Shown here: positions 54,621 through 64,000 of the stretch, piece after piece
Layout of the letters: every line of letters starts with the position of its first letter
How positions within the stretch are numbered: position 1 is the stretch's first letter
Assembly: GCA_036244855.1 (NCBI GenBank)
Contig: BQKZ01002296.1
Span: 1 to 64,000 of the forward strand
Reading direction: 5' to 3'
Origin: Temnopleurus reevesii
Taxonomy: Eukaryota; Echinodermata; Echinoidea; Temnopleuroida; Temnopleuridae
Length of the DNA stretch: 64,000 nucleotides
Notes under the pieces: model-generated
Database searches by the model: none
What the model was told of the DNA's origin: nothing
Seen by the model: only the letters and a program-made list of their open reading frames with translations
Position numbers and translations under genes: made by a program

Positions 54621-55308
54621 CTAGATATAACAAATCAAACTTTGTTACAAGGGAATACTAATTGTGCATCAAACTTGACCACATAGGACATAGTTACTTC
54701 CAATGGTTTACTTTTCTACTGCACATTTATTAAACCATGGGCATTTGATCTGACTGCATATATTTGTCATGTTATTGCATGAAACACTGCAAATGTTTAT
54801 ACATTTCGACTTTGTTCAAATACAGTATGTTGAAAATAATGACTTCAAATCTTTAACCATAATGGCAGGAATAAATGGAAACAATAACAATCTAAACTGC
54901 AGTACAAAGTTCATGATCAAAAAGTGTTGGTTAAAAGGTGTTAAAAAAAGAGAAGGTGAATTCTAAATTTCACTCAACTGAATCGAATTTTTCTACAATC
55001 ACTTTAGTCCAGACTCTGGCCGTTTTTTATCTTTCCCCTCTCCCTCTCTTGCACGAGCTCCTCCTATTCATGCACTCAACCCCACGGACGGCGCTATCCC
55101 CTCAGATTCACGGCCCGGCAGGGAGAGAAAGTGAGCGGATGTCACCGTCTTGACTACTGGGGGCGGTTCTAAATCACTTAAACAGTCCATGCAGTGGACT
55201 ACAATCACTTATACAAATTAAAAACAAATTCATAGTAGTCTTATGAACAGAAATCTAATGTCTAAACATTTCCATTATACATATTTCCTATCATGTATCA
55301 AATATGGT

Positions 55309-55815
55309 AAATAGAAAAATAAATAAAATTTGCTCTCAGGGCTACAGTACTCTGTCTTCAACAAAGATATATCCAACAACAAATGCAATCGTGTGCAGTA
55401 CCTAAAAACAAACTTCTGACTAAGGAAAACAGTCGCAAAATGCAAAATATGATCATCTAAATTCTATTTGTTTAAAAAAGTTATCATTTCTAGTAGGTCC
55501 AAAAGAAAACTTTTCTTGGAAAACATAAAAATATTCATTGCTGGGAGCCCAAAATCAACCCAATATCAAATAGAAAAATAAATAAAATTTGCTCTCAGGG
55601 CTACAGTACTCTGTCCACATCAAAGATGTATCCAACAACAAATGTAATCACGTGCAGTACCTAAACACAAACTTCTGACCCAGGAAAACATTCACAAAAT
55701 GCAAAATATCATTATCTAAATTCTATTTGTTTAAAAAAGTTATAGATTTCTAGTGCGTCTCAAAGAAAACTTTTCTTGGAAAACATAAACATCTTGATTG
55801 CTACACGGTAGGAGC
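55309..55815. repeat. Tandem direct duplication, unit about 259 bp
   Basis: 55309-55555 and 55568-55815 match at a constant offset of 259 bp with scattered changes (shared AATAAATAAAATTTGCTCTC, GGGCTACAGTACTCTGTC, AAACTTTTCTTGGAAAACAT). No internal open frame of note. Confidence 0.75.
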
Positions 55816-56922
55816 CAAAAATCAACTCGCCACATTCTGCATACAGTTTCCCGTAGAACAGAGGAGTTTGAAAGAATCTTGTAAGTTGATCAAAAAGTGA
55901 ACAAAAACAAACAGATATTGGTCCAGCAAATAATAGAAAGACTAAAATAAACATCACACTTCCTGAAAGAATAAGACATTGAACATTAAATACTTGAGCA
56001 TTGCATAAATCTTGTTGCTACTGCATCATACTTTTGTTTGTTGTTTGATTCAATGTATTTTTAGAGGGGAACTAACCTCTGCAATTATTGTGCTGTTAGT
56101 GGATGAAGAGAATCAAGATGATCAAACTGTGAATATTGAACAAAATCAGATAATCTTTGAAAAAGTTATGAATTTTCAAATTCTCAATGATATCATGATC
56201 TCGATTGCTGATGGAAATCTGTGCGGTCGGTAAATTTGATGGAATCTGTGATGTCATGTCGGACTTCTAAATCATTCCAAATACCAACTTTCACATTTTC
56301 TTCTTATTTTCAGGTAAGTCCATAAAATGTATCTTGTTGCTTAGAAATAGCATACCTTAAATTGATTCTGCAGGTATTTTTGAACAAACCCTTATTCTAT
56401 TGGAAAGATATTAAATACATAACCTTAATCAAGGTTCACAGATTGTAAAGAAAGGTGATAAACTTTGGTGATTTTATGACTATCTAATATCACTTAACAG
56501 GCATCATATTAACAAGCCTAAATTACCAAAATGTCAGATGTTGCTGAATTTTGCAGGAGGCAAAATCAAAATATGAATAGCAAAACAGGTGAACAAGAGT
56601 GAAAAAACATGATGACAATAGCTTTGTTCTTTCACTTGTAATGAAAGGCATAAATGTATACGCCCTTGCATATTATGTAATGCCTGACATTTCTGTAAAT
56701 TTGGTCTAAGATGTACATGTACTTTGGGGCAAATTTTTAAATTACACAAATATGCTACAAAGAGCGACTGGAACATTGCTGGAATAATATAAGTTTGAAA
56801 TAAATTAATTTAAAACCTTCATTAGATTAGACTCTGATTATCTTCTATTCTTGAATTATTTTCACAACCACACACTTGTAAACTTTGAATCTTACAGAGT
56901 ACTGTTCTTTCAGTATCATTCT

Positions 56923-57150
56923 AAATAGGCGGGTTTACTAATAGCTGCAAATTTTATGCATAATTCTATCACAAAGGTTGTTCTTGGCAACCAGAAAGCT
57001 TGCCCGAGGCTTGCCCAACATAGCAATAAGTAATGTATGCAAACTGGATTCTAATTATTGTAGTCTTATTGTTATCAACCGGTCTATGGAATACCACGTA
57101 ACTACGTTAAACGCACATAAATTTGAATATATAAGTAAACCCGCCTATTT
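56923..57150. mobile_element. 228 bp element with perfect 17 bp inverted ends
   Basis: AAATAGGCGGGTTTACT at the left and AGTAAACCCGCCTATTT at the right are exact complements, TA-flanked if the ends are taken as GGCGGG. An open frame between them shows no family resemblance. Confidence 0.65.
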
Positions 57151-57682
57151 GTACTCAAACAACACATAATGCCTTTTGAAGACTTAATAACATTATCTTC
57201 TCAAATTCATTTTTAAATGATATATATTTTTTTTACAATTGGCAAGATGATATGAGAACTGCATATTTGTATACAAAATGCTTTTACAAATGACCTTACA
57301 TTTATACTTCTAGCTGTAATGATGATTTTCCACAAATCAATGTGGGGATTATCAATCAAATGATTTGTCTTTTATGATTTTTCCTTGATTAGGAGGAAAA
57401 TCTACAAATGATCTTATCTATAACTAATGGCTAATATGCAAATGGAATTGCAATGAAGTAAATATTCATAAATACAGATCGAGACACAAAAAATTATGTA
57501 ATCAAAATTACCACCTTGAAGATAAAGTGTATTGAAAGTCTCAAAGCATAATGAATTAAATATACATAATTGCACTTGAATCATTCTAAAATACTACATT
57601 ACAATAATATATATATTCCTATAGTGGCCTAACAAAAATGAAAGGAGCCAGTTACATCTACATGGTACAATTGACACTTTTA

Positions 57683-57846
57683 GGGGGTGTTGTTCAAACG
57701 TTCAGATTGATTGCTAGTTGCAGTTGATCAGAACGCACCAATCAAAATAATTGTTTCATGTGCAACTTGTTAAATGCGCATATCGTGTGGGTATGAAAAT
57801 GCGCGTAACAATTTGCAAAGTTGCAGTTGATTTTGAACAACACCCC
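57683..57846. mobile_element. GGGGTGTTG fold-back family, copy b (complete)
   Basis: Ends GGGGGTGTTGTTCAAA and TTTTGAACAACACCCC; core TTGCAGTTGATCAGAACGC, ACTTGTTAAATGCGCAT, AATTTGCAAAGTTGCAG. 164 bp. Confidence 0.75.
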
Positions 57847-58479
57847 AATAATCATTTAAATAACAAGCTCATGGGCAGGTTTGGTCTTCAAAGAAAGCTC
57901 ATGCCTCATCAAAATTGTATAGTTTTGAAGAAAAAAGAAAAGAAAAGAAATCAGAGTTGGAGACTAAACTTAAGAGAGTATGAGATAATCTGATATATAA
58001 TTCTACAAACTTTCTCTAGCCACAACATTTCATTGCCAATTCGCAATTTTATGGGCTTCTCACACAAAGAGCAGAATTCGTCCATTTGGCAGTGGTCTTT
58101 GTGGGAGTATCTCCCAATTCATAGGTCTTTGGGGTTAGAGTCTCTGCATTATAAATTGGATTATGTTCAATGTCACCAAAAGTGCAACAAACATATGTAA
58201 AAATAATACTCTTTAGCTGTTATGCAAAATAAATTACCACAATTTTTTCAACATTTGTGTTCATAAAAAGAAGAAAATCACACCTTTTTTGTGATCAATG
58301 CAAAGATTCTACTAAAGAACATTTCATAACTAGAATCTAGTTTTGATGAGAGGGTGCTAAGCTATCTGTTTCTTGAAGTATGAGAGCATAATCACACAAT
58401 AATATTGCCTGGGGGAAAATTCTTCCATGTACATAGTCTCAGAAGTATTTGTAGAATTTGTACAATCGCCGATATTCTG

Positions 58480-59008
58480 TAAAAGGGGAACACACTCCTA
58501 GAATTATTGTTATGAACTAACAGGAAAATTTGAACAAAATCTGATTATCTGTTAAAAGGAAGTCTAAATAATATCATGATCCCTGCAGCTAATGGGAATC
58601 TGTCAGATCAGGAACTTTGTGTGGATCTGTGACATCATTTTGCCAATCCTCTATTCATTTTGAAAACCATATTTCAAATCTATTTCATTTTGAAGAAGGT
58701 GAACAAAGTGTTTTTTTTTGCTTTTGCACAACATGCTTTTATCAACTCTGCAGGTATTTGTTATTATTCTAAATTTGACATTCAACCCATTTCTGTAAAT
58801 TTTATATAAACAGTGAATAGGGAGCTATCCCATAGTACATCACAGATTCTGCCTATGTTGCCAACTGGAGGATAGCCATCAGGGAAAATCATTGGAACTT
58901 TGACAATTTATAACTTTTCTATGGGTCGTCAAATTTTGCTCAAATTTTCAGTTTGCTCATCTGATTTTTCTTCAATCATTGATACCAAGTAATTACAGGG
59001 GTTGTTAC
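58480..59008. repeat. Decayed relative of the TTAA fold-back family
   Basis: AAAAGGGGAACACACTCCT on the left and TAATTACAGGGGTTGTTACCCTT on the right, with TTTTGCTCAAATTTTCAGTTTG words as in 47383-47953, but the TTAA flanks are lost. A further single arm is at about 56063-56160. Confidence 0.5.
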
Positions 59009-59713
59009 CCTTCAACTACTTTCAAGCTTTCAACTGCAAATCACATGAGTATAGGAAGTGATCTACTTTCATAAATGTGTCAATTATTTTCCATAAATTG
59101 CTCAAACTTCATGATGAAAGCAATACTGTGAATACCAAGAATATATTTCAAAAACCTCATTGATTTTTCTCCTCGCACTGTTTCGGCTTAATATAGGTTT
59201 TCCCAGCTAATTTCCTCATTTTCTGAAACAGTTTAATTATCAAATTTTGTCAAAATCACACCCTATGATTTTTGTGCAAAAATCGAATGCTGGAAATGTA
59301 AATTGTAGTAAAAACCAGTTTGAAATTAAATGGGAAAACCTAGAAATCAACGAAAGGAATAAATATACAGAATCATACTGAACAAATGTATAAATTCAGA
59401 TTTACGAAATGCATTATAAACGGTAACATGCAAATGACTATAAGCATAATATCTTTGGCACAATGAATTGAAATGACAAGAATTTCAATAATTTTTTAAC
59501 ACCTGATCAGACGCAACATCGCCAGACCTCCTCTCTCTTTCTAAAGTGTTCAGACAGAAATTTAGAAACAGAATTCTATGACTTTTCCATGACTCAATTG
59601 CTGCTATCCATGGCACCCTTTCCGACACAGTTTCCAAATCACACACATTATGATGATGAACACTGATTATTATACCAGAATATGATCACAGAGAATGAAA
59701 GAAAGCTGCCATA

Positions 59714-59889
59714 GGGGAGTTGCTCAAAGGTTGCAATTGATCGCAAGTTGCAATTGATCGGAACGCGCCAATCAAAATCATTGTTTCATGCGCATCTTGT
59801 TAAATGCGCATACCGTGCGCGAATTAAAATGCGCGTTATAATGTGCAAAGTTGCAGTAAATTTGCAGTTGATTTTGAACAACACCTCCT
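59714..59889. mobile_element. GGGGTGTTG fold-back family, copy c
   Basis: Ends GGGGAGTTGCTCAAAGG and TTTTGAACAACACCTCC with the family core (AATTGATCGGAACGCGCCAA). Confidence 0.7.
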
Positions 59890-60214
59890 AAGATGAACAC
59901 CAATTATTATAGCAGATTAAGATCACAGAGAGTGAAAACTGCCATAGACTAGTAGTAAATCTAATTCAATGACTTAAAAAAAAAAAAAACAATTCTCTGA
60001 TCTTTCTCTGATTTTCCATGACCTCAAATCTAGCAAGAAAACAAGGCCAATGAGTGTTACTCTTAGTCTACGCCCTTGGACCATTGGTTGAACTTTTGAA
60101 TAACCCATGTCTAAATAACAAAGGCTTTGTCCCAGGTTAAATTAAAACCTGCTATCAAGATACAGGCCTTGGTGATATTCAAGACCATCACACAGATTAT
60201 CAATTCAAACACTT

Positions 60215-60390
60215 AGGGAGTGTTGTTCAAAATCTACTGCAAATAAACTACAACTTTGCAAATTGTAACATGCATTTTCATTCACGCACAGAATGCGCAT
60301 TTCACATGACGCGCACGAAACAATAATTTTGATTGGCAGTTTCCGATCAACTGCAACTTGCGATCAACAGCAACTTTTGAACAACATCCC
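60215..60390. mobile_element. GGGGTGTTG fold-back family, copy d (opposite orientation)
   Basis: GGGAGTGTTGTTCAAAATC ... CTTTTGAACAACATCCC, core inverted relative to copies b, c and e. Confidence 0.7.
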
Positions 60391-60479
60391 ATTAGTCTAC
60401 ACCCTTGGTGTTACAAGCCATCATACACACACCTTAGTTAAAACACTTTGTCTACACCATTGATTCTATAAACCCTGTG

Positions 60480-60613
60480 TCATACACATGATTCAGTTAG
60501 AACACTATCAGTGTCACTCTCATAATTGTCTCTTAATCGAGCCCTCTGACCATGAAGACCTGCTACACCACGGACATAGGGCCTTGTGTTGGGTAGGAAA
60601 CCTCCGCTCTCAT
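60480..60613 (-). CDS. USP31: USP31/USP43-like ubiquitin protease, last coding exon
   Basis: Acceptor CTTTCAG (AG at 60615-60614), entered in phase 1 from the previous exon, 44 codons to TGA at 60482-60480. Sequence includes SGGFLPNTRPYVRGVAGLHG, then RARLRDNYESDTDS before the stop. The basic patch followed by an acidic DNYESDTDS motif resembles a regulatory C-terminal tail rather than catalytic domain. Frame and phase close the gene cleanly with the exons to the right. Confidence 0.8.
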
Positions 60614-61146
60614 CTGAAAGAAAAAAAGAAAGATAGAAAAGGATGAGGAGAAAGACAGAATGACTGAAGGCATAAGTGAAATTAGTACATCAGTGGAATT
60701 CAATTGATAAAGATTTAAAAAAATGAAGGTTTGTTAAAAATTGCATTCAACAAAAACAAAAAAAAACATGCTGGATTTTTTAAATAAAAAGTGAGGAATT
60801 TCCTGCATGTCACCACTGGGATATCAATGTGAAAAAAGGCAACATTAACTTTCACGTATTATAGCTTTTTTAATCTATTTTACATGACTAAATATGTACC
60901 TTTTCTTACCTATAGCAAAATGGTATCATGTGCAACAAGTATCAGATTGTGAATCATGCCACATAGGGGGCCTGTACTCACCTGTAGCATAAAAGATCTA
61001 ATCAGACTTGTAACTTATATTAATCGTTAGTCTGTGATGAAATATGTTAAAAAGGGATAGAATGAATTTTTAATTCATTGTATCTACTTTATACTACAGG
61101 CCCTTCAATTAACATGATAAAATCCTCCATAAGAGTGATTACTTAC
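60614..61146 (-). other. USP31-like last intron
   Basis: 533 bp, nothing recognised beyond A-rich runs. Confidence 0.5.
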
Positions 61147-61705
61147 CATCTTCCTCCATATCTCTGGAACCCTTCCACGACCTTTGACCTGGAGTTATCC
61201 TCCCGTTACTGCTCTTTGACCTCCCAGAGACGCTGCCTGTCCCGTCCAAACCGTTCTGGTTATACCACTCCGGTAGATCTTGTCTCTGTGGGTTGGTGGG
61301 TCTGTCTGGGTGACCGGTGGTGGCAGGGTAGGGTGAATGGTTGGTGTGAGCGGGATGGGGAGCTTGGGATGAATAACTATCATTAAGTCCAGGAGGATGG
61401 GGCGAATGATGATGCGAATGATTGGAATGGGTAGAGGGGTGGGGTGAGTGGCTAGTGGGGGCGGGGTAGGGCGAGTGACTGCTGGGAGCAGAAGTGTGAG
61501 GTGAATAACTCTCATTTGGTCCAGGAGGGTGGGGCGAAGTAGGGTGATGCGACTGACTGGAATGGGTAGAGGGGTGGGACGAGTGGCTGCCGATCGACGC
61601 CGGAGGGAGGGGTGACTGACTTGATCCCCAAGGTCCTGGGGGTGGGGTCTCCACCATGGGAGAGCTACCATCGTACGATGAACCCCCTGATGAGAACACA
61701 CTGTC
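61147..61705 (-). CDS. USP31: USP31/USP43-like exon coding a Ser/His/Pro-rich repeat region
   Basis: Acceptor CTACAG|GAC, donor GATG|GTAAGT, 559 nt, phase 0 in and phase 1 out (186 codons). It lies C-terminal to the catalytic domain. Composition is dominated by Ser, His, Pro and Thr. Two copies of an about 45-residue unit stand in tandem (STHSSQSHHPTSPHPPGPNE against STHSNHSHHHSPHPPGLND, each followed by SYS...HSPYPA). The end (LPEWYNQNGLDGTGSVSG, then RITPGQRSWKGSRDMEEDG) is less repetitive and probably carries basic or phosphorylation motifs. Disordered; USP31-type proteases have long Ser-rich tails in this position. Confidence 0.82.
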
Positions 61706-62224
61706 CTGTAGTCACGAAAAACATAGAAAGTGACAAATATTAATTGAAAGAATTGTATAAAAATGGTTGATACTAGCATAAATGTTATTTAGAAGTCATA
61801 GGTTCATATTGCAGCCATTCAAATCGGCAAGATATCCATCAAAATTAGCCCTCCAAACATTGTTTGGCTGCCCTCCACCGGCCGACCTTCTGTAAATGGC
61901 CTGACCTAAACCTTTTTTTGCTTTTGACAAAAATGGAAAATCACTGTAGAATTACACATAAACATGTGACATAAAACCCAACGACTCATTTTATTTATTC
62001 ATTAAGTTTTTTTTTTGTATCTATATACATTTTTTTTTTTTTTTTTTTTGGGGGGGGGGGCTTTTTTGTTTTTTTTACTCATTCTTATTTTCCCTATGAA
62101 TCATGTGACTACCAAGTGATCAGATTTTGCATGAGACAAAGTCCCTCTCATACATGTATTTACTTTTCAGAGCTGTAAATTCAAAGCTGTTCAGCCACAA
62201 TCATTATAAAAATGTAAACCATAC
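61706..62224 (-). other. USP31-like intron
   Basis: 519 bp with a poly-T/poly-G run (about 62029-62060); nothing else recognised. Confidence 0.5.
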
Positions 62225-62460
62225 CTGTCCTGACGATGTATTGCTGCACTGTCTTGCATATGCCGGTAACTTGAACACCCAGTGATCAGAGCCCCCTGAC
62301 GACACAGAGCCCTCAGTACTGGTGCTGCTGGTGGTCTGGATGCGCCGACGGTAGAACAGAAGGTAAGCACCCTTGTTTACCAGGCGCTCCTCAGGTACCG
62401 AGACCACTTTGGCGTCGTCAAAGTGGTACCACTGGCCGTCTAGGGAGTTCTTGCAATACG
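62225..62460 (-). CDS. USP31: USP31/USP43-like exon: end of the catalytic domain
   Basis: Acceptor CCCCTCAG|CG, donor CAG|GTATGG, 236 nt, phase 1 in and phase 0 out. Joined to the previous exon it completes GGHYTA-YCKN. YCKNSLDGQWYHFDDAKVV contains the conserved F-D-D of USP box II after the catalytic His; AYLLFYRRR is the typical last strand of the USP fold. The following GSVSSGGSDHWVFKLPAYAR resembles the SDHWV-x-x-LP motif that I associate with USP31 and USP43, which is why I choose that subfamily over other USPs. Confidence 0.88.
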
Positions 62461-63097
62461 CTGAGGGGAGAAATAATGCGATCAAATACTCAATTTGTCA
62501 GGGTTGAGTCATCTTTAGGATATATGGGCAATTCCATGAAAGTGACAGATCTTTTACACATAAAAAGTGAATCTTTTGATAACTTCTCATTGAAATTCAA
62601 TACAAAACACATAATAATGATAGCAGATGCAATTTGTAATGGAACAAATCCATCCTGCTAGATGCTCAAGGCGCAGTATCTGAGACACTCGCATCAAATT
62701 TCAAAGAAATTTCATCCAGACATGTATTTGCTATTAGTGTAACAGATATAACAACGCCATATAACTGGCCATGTTGCTTCAGGGTGTCTATCATTGGGGG
62801 GGGGGGGGGTTCAATTCACATTGTGGTAAAAGTTACCTTTAGCAAGAAGTTGATACACATCTCTCACCAGCACACTAAATGGGCAATAGTTGGTAACAAC
62901 ATTCTATGTGCATACCGACAAATTTTAACTGAGTCAATTTGTTGACTTGCAGCAGAAATATTGCATTACATAAAGAGTTAAACTTTTTCAAGAATATTGG
63001 TCAGAAGTTTGCTAAAAATTCAAATGCAGACAGAGTCAACACAAAGGAACTTCTTTAAATGACTCTTTTCGTGGATTCAAGAAATAGCCATACTAAC
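62461..63097 (-). other. USP31-like intron
   Basis: 637 bp; poly-G run near 62797; nothing else recognised. Confidence 0.5.
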
Positions 63098-63242
63098 CTG
63101 TGTAATGACCACCAGTCAAACTGCCTGTATGATTGCACACTGCATACAGATCATACACATTATCGCCGACAAGTGTGGATGACCTCCCACGACCTCCTGG
63201 TTTCCATGGCGACCAACTTGTTAGTGAGTTGAGGAGCGCAGC
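63098..63242 (-). CDS. USP31: USP31/USP43-like exon with the catalytic histidine
   Basis: Acceptor CAATTCAG|GCT, donor ACAG|GTTAGT, 145 nt, phase 0 in and phase 1 out. YDLYAVCNHTGSLTGGHYT is USP box II with the catalytic His of GGHYT. USPs remove ubiquitin from proteins by thiol hydrolysis; the catalytic Cys box lies in exons beyond the right edge. The stretch before it (SWSPWKPGGRGRSSTLVG) is the linker usual in the USP31/43 group. Confidence 0.9.
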
Positions 63243-63308
63243 CTGAATTGAAAGGAAATGGTTGCTTAATTATACTGGATAGGTCATATTGTACTTCCCA
63301 ACCTCTTA

Positions 63309-63484
63309 GGGGGTGTTTTTAAAAAGTTGCAATTGATCGCACGTTGCAGTTGAACGGAACATGACAATCAAAATCATTGTTTTATGCGCGTCTTGCTAAA
63401 TGCGCATACCATGCACAAATGAAAATGTGTGCTACAATTTGCAAAGTTGCAGCTGATTTGCAGTTGATTTTTAACAACACCCTC
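63309..63484. mobile_element. GGGGTGTTG fold-back family, copy e
   Basis: GGGGGTGTTTTTAAAAAG ... TTTTTAACAACACCC with the same core as copy b; CTCTTAG stands on both sides and may be a target-site duplication. Confidence 0.7.
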
Positions 63485-63644
63485 TTAGTTTGAAAAGTGG
63501 AAATGGGTATGATACTGCAAAAAGGTGGAACAATGCAGAACATAAAAAAATTATATTATCTTACGATAAGTACAATAAAATGGAGTTCCTGCTTCTCTTC
63601 CCCTCCCCCACAATATATTTACCCCACCCTGATCCCCCTCGTCT

Positions 63645-63793
63645 GGGCCCTATTGCATAAAAAGTTGCGTTAAAATCCAACTCTGAAAATTAAACGCAAG
63701 TCCCAAATACGCTCTCCTGATTGGTTAAGATTAGAGTTGCGTTAAATTTTCTGACTCTTGTCTTTAAACACAACTTTTTATGCAATAGAGCCC
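63645..63793. mobile_element. 149 bp fold-back element (GGGCCCTATTGCATAAAAAG ends)
   Basis: Ends GGGCCCTATTGCATAAAAAG and CTTTTTATGCAATAGAGCCC; GTTGCGTTAAA and its relatives mirrored inside. Confidence 0.8.
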
Positions 63794-63816
63794 TGGATAA
63801 GTAAATGTTTACAAAC

Positions 63817-63915
63817 CTGAGAGTTGCCATTTATTGGTAGTCCCAAAGATGCCCTTCTGTGTTTTATGTATTGACCCATGTTGAGATTGTGTATAGGAAA
63901 GTCGACCCAGAAAGT
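63817..63915 (-). CDS. USP31: USP31/USP43-like exon, 5' boundary unclear
   Basis: Donor CAG|GTTTGT at 63817, phase 0, joining correctly to the next exon. Reading back gives FPIHNLNMGQYIKHRRASL and LPINGNSQ, which suits the USP segment before box II (V-x-F-P-x-x-x-L-x-M). Upstream in the same frame a TAA stands at 63918-63916, and no AG acceptor lies between it and the conserved residues. A one-base shift would continue the open frame (RTKLS). So the exon is either damaged by an indel (real or sequencing) or spliced at a site I cannot see. Confidence 0.55.
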
Positions 63916-64000
63916 TTAGTTCTTGCTTCTATTCCCCCTCCCCCACAAAATAAAGGCCCCTACATATCACGACCCCCTCCCCTGGAGTAAGAAGAGTTTA
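63916..64000. other. Right edge, pyrimidine-rich repeat
   Basis: CTTGCTTCTATTCCCCCTCCCCCAC here resembles CCTGCTTCTCTTCCCCTCCCCCAC at 63589-63612, so a short repeated block abuts the unclear exon boundary. The rest of the USP gene continues off the right edge. Confidence 0.5.

Larger units (their letters stand above)
46069..60479. other. Repeat-rich spacer between convergent QRICH2-like and USP31-like genes
   Basis: No coding gene recognised in 14.4 kb; both 3' untranslated regions must lie here. ATTAAA words at 46228 and 47046 are possible QRICH2 poly-A signals, weakly supported. Contents from left to right: GA microsatellite, TTAA fold-back, GTTGTTCAAA-family copies, three pogo-end MITEs, histone-signal fold-back, a GA-rich inverted region, four other fold-backs and a 259 bp tandem duplication, each listed separately. 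Confidence 0.6.
63243..63816 (-). other. USP31-like intron with two fold-back elements
   Basis: 574 bp, mostly the elements at 63309-63484 and 63645-63793. Confidence 0.6.

Noticed and set aside
55309..55815. CRISPR-like or satellite array from the direct repeats
   Set aside because: Only two units, eukaryotic context, no short regular repeats and spacers.
61195..61779. 194-codon minus-strand frame overlapping the USP31-like repeat exon
   Set aside because: A shadow of the Ser/His/Pro repeat in another frame; the called frame agrees with splice phases on both sides.

Overview
The window is animal nuclear DNA. It is AT-rich, genes are split into many short exons with GT..AG introns, and the introns and spacers are full of fold-back elements and simple repeats. 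The best guess is an echinoderm, possibly a sea urchin. This rests on high allelic divergence at several contig joins, on families of short palindromic elements, and on an element that carries a sea-urchin-type histone 3' end signal (stem-loop plus CAAGAAAGA). No sequence here settles the species.

Three protein genes can be read. (1) 1019-2726, minus strand: the first two coding exons of a mitoPLD/Zucchini (PLD6) homologue; its catalytic HKD half lies left of the window. (2) 5160-46068, plus strand: a complete QRICH2/C16orf96-family (DUF4795) gene. I chained 22 coding exons whose phases all agree; they total 3,384 nt, or 1,127 codons plus stop. (3) 60480 to about 63915, minus strand: the last five coding exons of a USP31/USP43-type ubiquitin-specific protease, including the catalytic His (GGHYTA) and the C-terminal tail. 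PLD6 and QRICH2 are divergent; QRICH2 and the USP gene are convergent across about 14.4 kb of repeat-rich spacer (46069-60479).

Assembly structure matters. Four single-N joins (6275, 32850, 34760, 40258) are each followed by a repeat of the sequence that precedes them. The first pair is nearly identical over 1.9 kb and doubles the first QRICH2 exon. The other three look like diverged alleles, with only synonymous differences seen in exon sequence. Genes and exons in these stretches should be counted once.

The most unusual finding is a family of fold-back elements (35254-35504 inside a QRICH2 intron, 50043-50319 in the spacer). Each arm carries a histone-mRNA-like 3' processing signal: a stem-loop fitting GGYYYTTHTHARRRCC, then CAAGAAAGA about 11 nt later. 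A more degenerate relative lies at 36389-36600. QRICH2 also shows repeated small duplications that include splice sites: exon 3 is partly duplicated around a tRNA-derived SINE, two exon starts with their acceptor sites are tandemly triplicated, and exon 17 has a decaying downstream array of fragments that differs between the two alleles.

PLD6 (piRNA biogenesis) and QRICH2 (sperm flagellum) are both germline-linked in animals, so their head-to-head arrangement may be meaningful, though the 2.4 kb between them also holds two transposon-derived elements.
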